The notes: generated by a model from the sequence alone, not told the origin. DNA of 64,000 nucleotides from Chionis minor (GCA_013398295.1 VZSF01010491.1:761003-825002), one strand, 5' to 3'. Shown: positions 34,301 through 49,220, counted from the stretch's first letter. Made by a program: numbers and translations.

Positions 34301-37300
34301 CCCAAATGACTGGAGTAACAGCTAGGGCTTTTATGAGTTTAAGGTGCAGTGTTCCAGAAAAGCAAGATAGGTTAGAAGCAGAGTCCTATGTGTGACCTTC
34401 ATCCATCACAGCATTCATCTGCAAGTCAGTACCTGGGAGACTTTCAGATAAAAACCAGTGCCAGTTAATTCTCTGTCCATATGTGCAGTGCTTGCTTATT
34501 AGTCAAATCCTGCTGTTCTCTGGGACCCGCGGGCTGTTGTACATTTAAGTCCTAGGGTATGTCTATTCTGCTGAGATTACTGGGGATGTTTCTGACCTGG
34601 TAAGGTAAACCTGGCTGGTGGTCAGGCATTAGGTAAGCATCATCTGGGAGACACAATGAATAGGCAATCAACATATCAAAAAAACACTCTACCTAGTGAC
34701 AACACAGAGTAACTCATTTTGCAAATAGCTATTGTTAAGAAAACTGTATCAAGACTAATTAAATTCTGATTGTTTTGTAAGTAGCTTCAAGAAGCCCTGT
34801 GTCTGCCACAGAGTGAAGATGTTTTATATCTTTTAAAAAGGCATATGTTACAATCACTGTGTATTATTAATATATTTTTAGTAGCTGTCTACTTAGAAAA
34901 TAGTTTCAGATGCATGGACTTTGTTAGTACTGAGGGGAGCAACAGAGTAATGATAACGGTTACCCCAAATTCCTGGTAAATCAAAGACAAATCCAGCTTG
35001 AAGTCTTGATGTCATTATTTGATGTTCTTTTAAAACAAATCACAGTACATCAGCAACACAGTAATATAACAATGGGTCACACGTTCTTCTGCATTGGTTT
35101 ACTTGGTGGCAAACCCACGCTGAGAAGTGAACAAGGCACAAGGAACCATCCACCAGCAGTTACAGGTCTGACTTTCACACCACAACAAACAGTGCCAGTC
35201 AGCAGAAAACAAAGCTGGGCAGTAGAATCATTTTGAATACTTCCGCAGGTGCTTTCCACTGAGATCCACTCAGAGGTGAGGAGCTCAAACTATTTCAAAA
35301 CCTGGATTAATTATGCTTCACACCAGCAAACGACTCTCCCCAGTAAAAGCAAGGAAGCTTTGCATGCTCCTTAAATCCATTTGCTAGGATTTTTTGTATG
35401 TTCTGACCGCTACTTAAAATACTGGCAGTTCTATGTTTTACTGGGATTTAAATTAAAAGTCAGTTGCATCTGCGTGTAACTTAGCACTCACACTTCCCTA
35501 TCCTGTTCCTAAACTCGTAGAAGATGCTCTAAAATTGCTCTAACAGTTCTACTTTACTTAAAAGCAAGACTGAATTAAAAGTTTTATTTTAGCAAAACCA
35601 TTTCTATTACTGTACATGTGACAACAGTCAGAATAGTTGAAATATTATATTATTTTCTTTTCCTTAACTATCAGTTTCCTTTTTAAAAATTATATTCGGA
35701 ACCCTGCTTTAATCTTTAGCTTTCAGCATTCCCATGTTTCCCCACGAAAACACACTAAGGCATTGTTCATTTACAAACCTAGTCCTCCTTTCCCCAAAAT
35801 CTAGTCAATAAAGACTGTAGCTAAAGCAGAACAGTACAGAAGCTGCATATGAGAAAGATTCTTCTTTGCTTCAAATACACTGTAGCATGCTAGTACTCAT
35901 TATCACATACCTCAGACAAAACCCACAGGATTAAAATTAAAAATCCAGGGAAACTAACTAAACTTGATGCACAAACACAGATGCCTTCAGTATGGTTCAG
36001 AGCCAAACACAACTAAAATACACAGTGGAAAAAACTTTGTTCATTACTGTATTTCAATATAGCTAGCTGAAGTACCTCTATCAAACAAAATTATCTGATG
36101 CAAGCAGTAAGCCCTAATGTAGTGACAGCAGAATATTAGCAGTCATCACACTAGCAGCGTCTGCCTACCTAGAAAGGCCTAGGCAGACACAAAAAATCCT
36201 AGAAAAAGGATTACAAGTGGAGGTAAGACCTCCTCAGCCTTAAATTTTGTTTTACGCAATTGCATTATGTAATCTCATTCATAAATTCGTTGAATCCAAC
36301 AGGAAAGGTCATGTTTGTCCCTGCCATGCTTAGTGAACGATTCTTCAGGAACCCTCACGTCCTGGTATATATGGCCAGCATGTATTTCCCTTTCCATTTT
36401 CTTCTTCCATGAAGAAAACACCTCTAATTTAGAAGGTAATACAGGATCTTCAGTGTTGCTGTTCCTCAGGCAAGCAAGGAATAGTCTTCCAGTGTTACAC
36501 AAAAACCTCTCACAGTCTAGCCTACCAGCCATTCTCCCCACATGATCCCATCTGACCATGTATCACCATAAAAGCATGCAGTATCCCAGATGAAATCTAG
36601 CCACGACATTGTACAGTGGCATGAAATCTTCCCAAATTCAACTGAAAATCCTTCCTTTATACATCGTTGGAGAGCTGATTTTCAAACCTACCCTACACTG
36701 GTCCTTCCAAACATCATCTGATCCAGAAAATGAAGCTGTGTCCTTCCCTAAATTCCTTGTAATAGATCAGTCCACAGGTTACAGTAGACATTTCTGTTAC
36801 TGGTCCTCCAGCACAAAATGCTCACGTTGCTATGTGATGTCATTCTTTGTTATTCCAGTCCTCAAGATAATTCAGTCACTTCAAGATCATTCACAGCTTC
36901 CCAATGCTGTTTTGTACTGGATGTCTTCCAAATTCACATCAGCTATGGTAATTTTACACCAAAGTCACTTGCGAGAATATTAAAAAAGGTTTGGTCACAA
37001 ACCCAAAACCTGAGGACTGTACTGATAACCTCCAAGCCCACTCCATAATATTTCTCATTTTAGCACAACCTCCATTTTCTTCCCTTCAAGAAATTTCCTA
37101 CTTACCTTGCAATTCTATTTCCTACTTGTCTAGCACCTGTTGTCTTAGTGGCACGACATGAAACATTTCCCTAAAATACAGACAAGTAAGATTTACAGCA
37201 TTGCTCCTAACAGCTAAATGTTGTTCCTACAGCAGATACCATGAAACAGCACCACATGTGACTATTAATCATTAGGGGTTAGTATCACCCACAGGAACAA

Positions 37301-40300
37301 GCTGCTGTGACTAGTGAGGTGGGGACACCTGAGTGCTCTGACTTGCTGAGATTAGAATCATGCACTCCACAGGCTGGGTGGTGCAGATGACCTGTCTACG
37401 CAGCACCAGGCAGTCAGCTGGAAAAGCCCGTTAATGACCAGGGCACCAGATGTTGTCCAAGCTGATGCTGCAACCCTTTGCTTCCCATAATTCTGAATGT
37501 ACCCACAGTTCATGCAAAAATTAAAAGGATCTTTCAGCAGGTTTAATGGCTTCCAGTCCAGACGCTAAGGGCAAAGGATGTCCAAACAACTAACCTAAGA
37601 CAGTTACTAATAACGATGAGGGTTTGAACCTCAAGAAAGACCTGGTATAGATTTGTTTTCTATTTTCATAATAAAGAAAAAGACTTTATGTAATGAAAGC
37701 TAATATTACTCTTGAAATCTTCTATTATCTTTACACATATGCATAAGGTGTAATGGGAGACTTCAGCTACAAACTGAAGTCTGACTTTTCACCAATACAA
37801 ATTATTTCAGCTGGTAGCTACAGGTCCTGCACAGAGAAAAGGGGCATTATAGCTACTGTATTAGTAATTAATGTATATAATAGACATATTATATATCTGC
37901 TGTACACATTGTATTTTTCCTATCCCTTTTAACCCTCGGCCTCTGTGTGCGCTCCCGAGCCTTAGACTAAAGCCCTATCTATACTAAACTATCTTTACTA
38001 AAGCCCACAAGCGTTCATGGCCGCTGTTGCTTCCAAATGAATCTGCCCCTTCTTTGACAGCTGCTACTCAGGCACTATTTGCATGCTGCACAATATACTT
38101 ACTTCATCAGTGTGGTGCCGTCTCACTTGTCTCTCCCTCCGATCCTACCACATGAATCTGAGGATGACTGACATGGTAAGGCTAAAAGTTCAAAAACTTT
38201 ATGTAAGTACTCAGTGTTTGTCCAATTCAGCTTGCATCTGGTCCACATCTGACATCTGGAGCCACTGGTCCTCCACAAAGAGTGACTATCTAAACTAAAG
38301 AACAGCCAGTGCCTTCAGTTCAGACTGTACCTTGGAGAAAAACAGACATGTTTTTCTTACAACTAAGAACATGGGTCTAAAATGCACCTCGAAGAATTAT
38401 CATTATGCTCAATATGCTTTTCTTCTGAAATAAGAGGAATACTACTCACATCCAATGTTTTGGCTACCTCCAATCCAGATTGTTATGATCACCCTAGTAG
38501 TAACCTGAGCTCTTCAGTAGGTCTGAAGTAACGGCACATTTGTTTCTGAAGATGCAGCCAGACCTCTAAATGATTGCTGTGCAGATATCAAAGATGAAAA
38601 CATTCTTGAGCAAAGCCACAGATATCAGCATGAGCACTAATGGAGTGCGCTCTAAAACAGCTCCACCTTGAGATTCATAACATGCCTTCATGCTTCTTGC
38701 TTCAATTGACACAGAAGATGCATAGCACTCTTTTGCCCTCAGAGAGGTGACATCTTGGGGAAAAAAAGCCAGGCAGCTTAAACCAGTGGTCCAAATAAAA
38801 CTCATTGCAGGTATGAGATGCAAGCAAAGATAACAAAATATTTATTTTGCCTGTTGTCCCAACAAGCAATGAATTAACAGAAGGGAACAGGTTGTTCACA
38901 GATTCAAGGGTGTCCTCACAAGGAATGAAAATACTGACTTCAGATACCTCTGAGGCACTGACTTCCCATGCAATGCAACAAATCTTATTAGGACTATACA
39001 AGAAGGGCCCAGGATAACACTGAAGATTATCAAGGTGATAATTAATAGAAATTGACCCTCCTTGGTGGATTTTGAAGAGTCCATCCATCTTGATTACCTT
39101 CAGCTTGAATATTGAATAGCCTGTAATAAAGGGATGAAGACCTACAATAACAACAAAGATGGTACAGACATGATGTCATGTTTGCTTAGAACCCAGTTTG
39201 CTTAGATAAGAGCATGTAATGGAACTCCTTTCAGTAAGGGCAACAGCCGGCTCTCCACAGAGATGGCTAGAGTATCCTGACAGTAAGGAGTACAGTAGTG
39301 AGATACTGTACCTTAAGAGAAACATATCTGGTGGAAAAGCATTGATAGTACAAAACCAGAAGCCAAAATGGTTTTCAAAAAGCATGAACAATCAGGGTCA
39401 TGCATAATCTATCCACCTTTCAATATGAATTACGAAAACCTCGGCAGGTTATATATTTTCCTGTTTCATGCAATCAGGAAGGTGCCCAACAAGGAACCTC
39501 TGGGCACTTCCATTCAAAAACCGAATCAAAGTGACTTTTGTATGCATGTCCAGAGTATGTCCAGACCTTGAAAGCTGTCTCAGAGATCTCCCAATTTCTC
39601 ACCTTGATGCAAATGTGTAAAACTATGTCAAAAGACAGGCCATGGTAGGGCAATCTGCTATCAGCCTGACATATCAAGCCCAATTTCAGTTAACTTTCCA
39701 AGATACAAAAAGGCAGTAAAGCACGATCTTGCAGCATACGGACAGAAATAATTGAATAATGTAATTTCTGGCCTAAGATGCTGTTAAGTATACATCACTA
39801 TGTCCAAGCACATTAAAGTAAGTCCCAAACTTGCATTTCCAATCACATTTGAAAAAGAACCACAAGACAGACTTCCACTTGAGCCAGGACCCAGCTAGAT
39901 GACAGATGAACGTGTTCTGACTCTCTATGCTCAGAATATCTCATCTTCCTATGGAAGCACTACAAAGAACCTGTAAAACATTACCTCTCTTTGCTCCAGA
40001 ATCAGAAGAAAATACTGTATTTTGAACAGGGTCCCTGAGGTCCCCAAGGAATAAGGAAGGTAAGAGAGAAGAATAGAGCATATAGTAAAGTGGAACTCTC
40101 AGAGCCCACGTCTTCACCAGTGCTTTTTGTTGTTTTTTTAAAGACTCACAGAAGCATTTTAGGCTTTTTCTAAAGGGGGAAGCAAGGTAATGAAGACAGA
40201 CACAATAGAAACAAGAGAAGAGTGGAAAGCGAATAGCTCTCAATGCATGTACAAAGATGCTGTGAGGATGAAACAGGACTGAAGAAGCTAGGAAAGCTGG

Positions 40301-43300
40301 CAGCCTAAGTTTGCTGCAACCTCTCTCTTTCTCCTACAGTCAGGATGACTGCTGCACATAACTGAGTGAGAAAAGAATGACCCATCAAAAGGGGCGATGT
40401 GAAGGAGCTACATGTTTCTAACGACAGGTGGGACTGAAGGAGTCATTAACAGCTCAGGTTCTCAGTTGTGTTCTCAGTTAGACTCATGTCCTTGAAAGGC
40501 AGATGTCTTTTCCTTTGACAGCCCAGTGGCAAACAATTGTGCAGCGTTGCATGAAATTAGATTAGCTGTTAGCATCCAGGCAGCCTAAGCCATTGCACCT
40601 GCACTCACCTGGGCAGATTCCTTGCATGAAACTGAATTCTGACAACATGCAAGAAAAACTTTTCTAGAGCAGGATCTCTCCAACATTCTCCATATTCTGC
40701 ATAATCTCACTAGGACATATTTGCAAAAAATGCATGTTATTACCATCCTTCAGTCAAGGATAGTCTAATGAATAAATCTGTTTTCAGTGAATGGGAGCAC
40801 CAATACTTTGCTGCACATTTAGCTTGCTCCACCCTTCTTTAGCATTGGAAGCTATTTTCTTTCCCTCTCCCTCTTCTGCTTCTATTGTTTCATCCTCCAA
40901 CAGCAAACACTAAAAAGAAAGATGTGAAGGTGTTGAAGAGGGTCATCTCCAGTCGCTCAGAGACCTGGAGCTCGTAGTACAAGCTCCTGTCAGAAGGTCT
41001 GATGCAGGCTGCAAAACAAACACTCCCTATTTATAGAGCTTTTCTAGTAGAATCTCACCATTCCCACCTACTTTCCAGACACAAAGACGACCCTGAAATC
41101 ATCTAGCTGGACAGGAGATACGCCAGGTTCTCTCAACGCAGTCAAAGAAGGCCTCTCTGACTTGGAGAGCCCAGCACTGCCAAGAGGAGTAAACCCATCA
41201 GGCTGTACAGCACCCGCTGTCTCCTGTCACACCCCTCTGCTGCACTTTGCAAGAAACCTGGCCTCCAGCACAGGTAAGACCTGGTGGCTCTCACAACACA
41301 AGAACGCAGCATCACTAAAAATCCACAGTGTCTCTTAAGGCCAAGGCTACCAAGGATTTGTATACATTAAACACTTGACACACTGATCTCCCACTATATA
41401 TGTAGATGAAAATTCCTAACTTCTGCGGTTTTGCTGTGCTTTTAACCACTAAATTTGCATTTTTTTTTAATATTTGTGAATGACATTCACAGTGATTCAA
41501 AGTACAAATTAAAAATAAATTAAAAAATGTTGCCTACCATCAATTCCCGGCAGTATCTAATTGATCACTAGACAAAGCAGAAAACCTGTCAAGGGTGACT
41601 CTGAGAAGGCTTTAATTTCAAATTGCCCCTTCAGGGGACTAGTCTAGGCACGCTAGCCAGCTGAGTTTGGAGCCAATGGTTGTGTGAATATTTACTGTAA
41701 TTAACCACACACAGAGGAAGCCAATAACAGAGTCAGCCATACACGTGCAAATTTTCATCACATATATGGTACTTCCTAGTGCTGCTGAAGTGTTCGGCAC
41801 ACATACCTTGGCAGAACGTATCAGCATTAAGAGGACCTACTGTATCCTGGGTAACTGGAGAGGTTGCCAAAATTCCACAGTAGGTTTTTGAATACACAGT
41901 ACTTACTGCCGAGTTTAAGGAAAAGAACAGCTTGTGTTTAACCTGTCTTAATCCTTATAGTATCAGTTTTCCACCTTCAGAGCCACTTGTCAACAGCTGT
42001 TGCATCAGCAGTTTTATTCCCCTTTGAGAAATCAATTCAAAAAGATGAAGCAACTTGCTGCAAGCAGAAGTCCACCGCCACGCAGAAACTCTGCAGCATT
42101 TATCAAATATACAACCTACATTCAGGTCCCAGATAAAGGGTGCTGGTCACTCCATACTTCTGAAGACTGTTAGGCATTGTTGGTCTAACCCATCAGTTTC
42201 CAAACAGATGGTACAGTCACTCATAGCAGCAGACGTGCCAGTTCTCACAGCGAGCACTGCTATTGCTCTCATCAAGTCAGCACAGGGCAACTAAAGACTC
42301 TTTAAACGGTGAGCACAGATCCCCTGTTCCAAATGGCAATTTCTGCATTTGTGGGATCCAGAGAGGTATCCCAAACGTTCCAACATTTCACTTCTCAGTT
42401 TTAAAATAGTCCACACCATATGTTTGTTTGTATGTTTTAAATGCTCTGCTGCCTTGAACTCTTCGCAGACCTTCATGTTGTCTGTATTCCTGGTTGTGAT
42501 AGCCTGCTGCTTAGAGTGAAATCCACCACATTTTCTCTAATAATACTGCTTTGACGAGAAAACTGGAGAAGCCTTACTAACCTCACCATCCTCTTCAAAA
42601 ATGCTACTGAAACTCTACACCTTCTCTTTTAGCATCCATCTGACAGCAGTTCTCTGAAGTATTCAGTGTCACTGACTACACAAGAATTCGTATGGGGCTT
42701 TCATTCTGGCATGTAGTTACAGCCAATACCCAAAAACCATAGACAATAAACCGTTGAGAAAGTAAGTTTTGATATGCTAAAAATATTGCTTTTTAAAAAT
42801 GAAGACTCTCATTATCAATGACGTATTTATTTATGGACTGTCATTCAATCTTTAAGTGCTTCAGGTGCTTTGGAAGCAAAACAAAATGATCATCAATTTA
42901 TTGCTGTGTAAAGTGAAGCACCAAAGTTTCCAGCAACGAGCCTAACACCACAAATCCTAGAGAGCAAAAGACTAGGAATAGAATGTAATACCCTACTTAA
43001 ACATTCCACTACCTTTACTGCGCACGCAAGCTATTTTCTATTCTTTTCACAGTGAACTAGGCCCAGAAAGGGAAGCGGGGGGAAGAAAACGCATCAGAAC
43101 ATCAGGTTGCAAGATGGGGAAATAAAAACTAGCTACGTGATCCATGTTAGGTGTTTCTGGACTACTTCTCACTATAACGCAGTATTTATGGATCTAAACA
43201 TAAAAAAATTTTGGATGGAATGATATGCAAATTTTTGCTATTACAAACAGTGGGAAGAAGAGTAGCTGGATAGAGAATTTGTCTGTTTTCCTTTCCTCAT

Positions 43301-43353
43301 ATAGAAATTTTAAGAATTTAATAACAGCAGTAGTAGCACAGATATAAAATCAC
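31346..43353 (-). other. MAST4: MAST4 intron, 12,008 bp
   Basis: Largest complete intron in the window, splitting a Gly codon (phase 1). It contains A/CA-rich simple sequence at about 31381-31440 and 32080-32146, a 187-codon plus-strand open frame at 32499-33062 of unknown meaning, a 53-bp imperfect tandem duplication at 33352-33444 and a short strong hairpin at 36159-36188. No additional MAST exon or transposon family is recognised. Confidence 0.83.
33352..33444. repeat. 53-bp imperfect tandem duplication
   Basis: Positions 33352-33391 and 33405-33444 are 40-bp copies starting aattctgggaatttatatga and aattccgggaaattatatga. They differ at three positions and are offset by 53 bp. Confidence 0.85.
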
Positions 43354-43442
43354 CTGCATGAGCTGAAAGCGGTGAATGAGGCCGAGGCAGAGCTGGAGAC
43401 TGGCCATTGCTAATCAAACTCTTCCTGTTGCTTGTTCTGCAA
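43354..43442 (-). CDS. MAST4: MAST4 exon, start of Ser-rich segment before the pre-kinase domain (window exon 1 of 10)
   Basis: This is the most N-terminal MAST4 exon found in the window. It reads (x)[18 protein letters not shown] and continues through a [10 protein letters not shown] segment, which is a hallmark of MAST-family kinases at the start of the DUF1908 region. The acceptor is cccacag at 43444-43443 and the donor is GCAG|GTGATT at 43354/43353. The exon is 89 nt: one base T that completes a codon begun in an upstream exon outside the window, 29 full codons, and one base G. That G joins GA of the next exon to make Gly. A second AG six bases into the exon could act as an alternative in-frame acceptor. 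RKS and SP sites make this a likely phosphorylated, disordered stretch. Family assignment is firm. MAST4 rather than another MAST paralogue is inferred from the residue pattern recalled for the family. Confidence 0.93.
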
Positions 43443-46400
43443 CTGTGGGCAAAAAGAGAGAAGACATTATAATCAGAAATACAGCATGTACCATATGGAC
43501 ATTTTGAGATTCTGCTACTTTGCTCCTTCACTTCCCCGTTCCTATTAAAAATCAGAGCTATTGTTGTTTTTGTAGGCATGTCCAGGAAGTCTACGATCAT
43601 ACTGGATAATGGCAAAGACAGCAGCTTCCAAAGAAAATGCACCATGGATACTTTTCAGGCTTGCACGTTTGCTGTTCCGTGCAAAGACCAGCATTCCCCT
43701 GTAGAGTCATTTACAAAATGTTCTTCCCTGACTGCAGCTTGTTCTCTGCCATGCACTTTTTATAATATATAAAAATATACAAGCACAATGTGAAAAACAG
43801 GCTCAAGTTCAGAATCACCATTCAGTGATTAAACCTGCTTCTGTTGCATGAACTGTCGTTCTAAATCACATGCCACGAAGAGCAATGATTTATCAATCTG
43901 AGAATGATACAATAATTATAAATCTAATTATTGAGATAAATTTCACATCTGTGCCTTTTGTCAATGGAACAGATGATGCCTAAGAAGATGAATGCATTTT
44001 TCACTCATTCATTTTGCATCTGCAAAGCCACTAATTTCCCACATCTCAAGATCATTAGGTGAGATAAATAGTAAATTAACATATCTAATAAACATAATAA
44101 AGGAGATATTTTTCTTAACTACATCATGCAGTTTTTAAATATTTGTTAGCGGAAGCACTCTTCTTTTTTCCTCTTTCTCCTATTAACAAACATTCTCAAA
44201 AACATAGATCCCCAACAGGAAAATAGTACCTTGAAGTCAAAGAGATATAACTGTGTATACACTGAGGTGCATGTGCTAATGTTTACAGCGCTGCAATCAC
44301 TGGGTTTTTTCCATAAAGGTTTAGAAAAAACTCAAAACCACTAAAAGGGGAAACATTCATACATCAAAACCATTTTATTAACACAGTAGATTCCAACAGA
44401 AGCAAATTCAGATCATATTTGTAGATGACTCCAAAAAGGAATTTTGTAGCATTACAATCTCTACCTAACAGCCAGAAAGCAAGACTTATCAGTCCTGATA
44501 CAGTGTGTGTTGAACAAAATGCAGAAGAAAGGATGGCATTTAATAACATAAACAGCTAAGTAGAACAGATTCAAAAATAATCCACAGTAATACTGAAAAC
44601 AAGGAAAAAAAAGAAAAACAAAAGCAGAGGAAATGTTCATTATAAAAGCAATATAGAAGACATCTGCTGTACGCAAACGAAGTCAAATGCTAAGGCCAGT
44701 CTCCCTTGAAAAATGTTTTGTGAAACAGCAATAGTGCCATTCCCAACTGTTTAAAAGGTTAATGCAAACTTCATTTGCATGAACTGCATAATGACTCACC
44801 CTACCACTTAATATAATCAATTAAACAATTATTTAACTCATGAGTATATACTTATCCTTTCTGCAGATGTATGTAAGCAAAAACTCACAAAATGGTTGCA
44901 AGATTCAGATTTACAGCACTGGAAAAGTAAAGACACATACACTGCAATTTCTAAGCTGAATGAAGAACTTTTCAAATGTGAAATTATATACATGTGTTTT
45001 GTGAATCTGTCTACAATAAGCTCAGATTTCTACAAGTATTTTTAACATACTCAGTATTTAATCTACTTTTTAAATGATGGAACTTGAGCAAAATTCTGTA
45101 TTTCATTGAACAACAATTTCGAAGTCGTACTGTTTCCCGCATCTCTAAATTTTGTCCAATTTAAGAGTCATATTCAACTCTTACCTAAGAATGGGCCAAA
45201 TTTTTCCTTTTGGCTTCATGTCACTGTATTTTTGGTAACTTTTCTTGTATTATACTATGACAAGCTTCACTTTATCTGCTACACTTGTTTTCAAAAGCTT
45301 GAATAACTGTTCCTTTGCAATCTCCAGTATAAAACTGAATCCAGTAGAAACTTCTGGCATTCATTAGACACTCATTAAAGGACACACAGTCTGCATCTAT
45401 CCACGATGATGTGATGATACCACTACAGCATCTGTGGTGCAGGCTGCGGTTAAGAGACCCCATTACTTGACTTTAAAAGTAACTTCACGTGGCTAAAGTT
45501 TGAAATCTAGAAGATCACCATATCTCCTGTCACAAGGAGGAAACACATTTTAAGCATCTAATCCCTGGATATGCTCTCAGAAAAACAAATATTACCATCA
45601 ACAAATTCTAGGCACCCTGCAGATCTTGCTACAAAGATGATTCCAGATACAGACTTCGAGAGACATCGAGAGATTTATCACTTTTGCCAGAGTTTCCTAC
45701 GAAAATAACTGCCTCGTATTCACTTTTACATTAAGATTCAAACTTCACATTTTTCAGGTGAAGTTAGTGCAACACCCTTCACAAATCATTATCGAAGACA
45801 TCTAATTCAGGTTATTTTGATTTTTTAGGAGGGTTATTTTTAAGAATTATTTCTGGGGAATATGATGGCATTACCTTCAATATCAAGATCTTACGTAACG
45901 AGAAAACTCCCTCCCCCCCAACCATTTAAAAAAAAAAAAATTGCTATTTGCTCAGATGTGGCTCAGCTGCACAGAGAATTTATCTTCTATCATACTCCAG
46001 TGAAAACTTCTATTGAGAAATAGAAAATAAAAATATGAAGTCTCCTCTATTTGTCTTACCAGTAAGGTAAGATGCAAATCACTGTATGAAAGGACAAATC
46101 CATCCTAGAGCTTTTGCTGTAGCTTTGTTTTTTTCAGTTCTGTTTCACAAAGATTTTGAAATTATGTTACCCATCATGTATTATATGTGAAACACAACTC
46201 CTTCCCCAGAATAATGCTGTTATAGAAGAGGCTCTTTGTGGGTGGGGAAAAAATCTTCAGGGAACCCTGAAAGATGATCTAAGCTGCTGCTAGAACACTG
46301 CAAATGGGAAGCAAGGTCTCAGTAAGGAAGTATCAAAGCATTACTTAATGAATTGTATTTAGCCTTGAAACAGCAATCTTTGGTACACAAAAGAATCTCA

Positions 46401-49220
46401 GAAGTTAAAGCCATTCTGCAGATCTCAGAACACATCAAGTAACTTTCCCCTTCTATTGTCTTCACAGAACTATTCCTCTCCCATTCAAATCTGACAAGAT
46501 AAACCAACTGATAAGACGCAGTCCTGAAAGAAAGCCTTTGTCTGAAGGAAAGTTATAGCAGTGCAGGAGCAGTCTACAGGGATTGTAACTTAGGGAAACA
46601 TAAACCTTGGTAAACCACAGAGCACTACAGTTCTCTAAGCCTTGGATTTCACGTTGTGATCAGGTTGCACGGCACAGAGAAGAGACTAGCAAACCAGACA
46701 GTAGACAAGACACAGAGTTTAGAACACTGAAAAAAAGGAGAAAGAAAAACATCTTTTTCCAAGGGGAAAAGAGTAGGGGAGAACAAAGAGGGGGTGGCAG
46801 GTGGGGGGAATCAGTCACATTAAACAATAATTAAAGTTTGGGTGCACACAAAACTTGAACAAGATAGACAGTTCACATTTTTTGCCCTTTCTCTTTTCTA
46901 CACCAGGAAGATCCTTCCTGGACTTTAGTCTGTTGCCCAAAACTTGTGGCAAAGTGGCAGCCGTGGATGACTATCTATCTGGAAGTAGCTGGCATTTCAC
47001 CACAGTGGCAATGCCCTGGAGTACTGGCAGTGTTCCTTACCTTGGAATGCAATTCATTATTTTGTATTTGGTTTCCAAATCCCCCACAGACAGGTTCTGC
47101 CTTACCTCCTGCACCTCACCACTGATGTGGCTGCCCATTCGCAATCCTGACTTCTCACCACCTCTCACTGCTGGGGAATTCCACCTTCATCCCAACTGCA
47201 GAATCACACCCCATGCACTAACTTCCAAGTCACTTCTCCAGCTGCTACAGATGACTGAAGCTTCCCATGAGAAGTACTTATGATAAAACAGGTAGAGGAC
47301 ACTACGTAAAAAGTGCTCAACTTTGGGACTCACAAAGCAAGAGTGAGCTACAGCTGCTGAAAGATGCAATCCAGCTGCATAAAGCTTGATTACCTTGCTC
47401 CTTAAATAGCCACAATTCTTCCCGTATCAGGTAAAAGCCAGTTGGGCAAAGACGAGAAGAACCACTAGATTGAAACCAGCAAAGCACAGAAGTACCAGTA
47501 TGGCCATTAAAACAGAGGTACACTCCGCAAGGTCTTGGAAACACAAAATAAAAAGTTGAAGCAGAAATCGAGTTCTTCTAGGACAAGTAGTACCTTCATA
47601 AAGAGCTGACATATTAAATGCAGTTTTCCTGACACAGTAATCAAGAAATGGCAAAAATTGTGAGAGGTATGCACTGAAATGGAATTTTCTTCCTCAGAAC
47701 AAAGGCTAATATGTGAGTAAATTACTGGCAGCAAAGGTTAATTGCTTTTTTCCAAAAAAGTAGGGAAAGAAGGCTATATTCACTAAGATCACCATTTGCC
47801 ATGCTTTTCATGGGAAATTTGGCATCTGCTTTAATCATTTATAATGATTTCATTTCAACATCCTTAATTATTAATATTTACACTTGTAATGAAGATGGAT
47901 TTGGCTGTAAGCTATTACGACAGTTCACCACCTTTCACAGGCTATGCTGAGCACAGCACTACTCCGTAACACAGCTTCTTAATTTTGGTATCAGTGTAAT
48001 ATAGTGGTTTAGCTGAAGGTAAAGATTGAAAACGGCTCCTATTTTAAGAGAGGCTGCAAACAAAATATTTTATTTGCTAACACAAGTGCAAAGAAACAAA
48101 GCTATTGCCATATCCAGAATGCAAAACCTGACCACACAGACACAAGAGAGACTAATAATGCAAGACCAGCTCTCTCATAAAGGCCATAAGGATAGAAAAA
48201 TTGCTTATAATTTCTCTGGTGTTAAAACTGATGAAAACTGTCTCAGGAGGAACACGATGTCCCTAGCAAGACTTGAGATGTGGCCACTTTGTTTATAAAG
48301 AGAAGTTAAATTTAAGCTATATTTCAGTTATATTTAACTTGTTATGAAGCTACCTAACCTATGACTTCATAGTTATTTACTATCTTCACGAACAGCAATG
48401 CTGAAAAGTCAACAGCACACACACACCACTGACTTAATTAAAACATTTAAAGGAACTTAGCTTGGGGGTTTTTGGCATTTTTGGTTTGTTTTTAAAGAAA
48501 AAGAATCCTTTTGCATTAAAAAGCAGTTTGGTGAGTACGTCCAAGCTCTCCACAATCCAGGGAAGTTCTGTGGGACATTAACTAGAACAAATGTAAAACA
48601 CAGCTGCATGAAGAAGAGATGACGCACACTGACACTGTCAGCTTCCTTGTCAAAAAAAGCCTTTAAGCTTGTATATGATGAAGCATCTCCTGATCTACAA
48701 AGTCAAAGTAACACATTGCCTGCAGTTAATGACAGTTTGACACCCAGATCGCTTTATAAAAGAAAATGAATCAACCAAGTCTGCTTCTCTCTGAATACTG
48801 TGGAATTAGGGTTACACAAACAAAATCCACAGGCTCCATTCAGTGCTATTTATTGCTGCCCTGTTCTATCCTATAGTTAAGGGAGACTGAAGAGTAAAAG
48901 GAAGCAAAGGTGTACAATTTTGAGAGTTATTTCCTAGACTGAAGTAGGCAAATTCTCAAGATGCTACAATCATTGATAAATGTGCAAACCATCTGAATGC
49001 TATTAAGATATACCATCAGTAACACCCAAAATTTTCTTTTTGTTCTTTTAATGGCTTTCAATGTTCCACATTCATACTTATTTAGCATCACCTAGCATTA
49101 TTTTCTGATGTATTTCTATTAGCCTATATGCCTGCATATATACTTTCTAAATTTGGTGCGTACATATAGCTAAGTATATAAGCATGTATGAATACATATT
49201 CATATTGCATGTATCAAATG

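Noticed and set aside
46855..47283. 142-codon plus-strand open frame
   Set aside because: No recognisable motif, no splice or promoter context, and antisense shadow frames of similar length exist in the same stretch.
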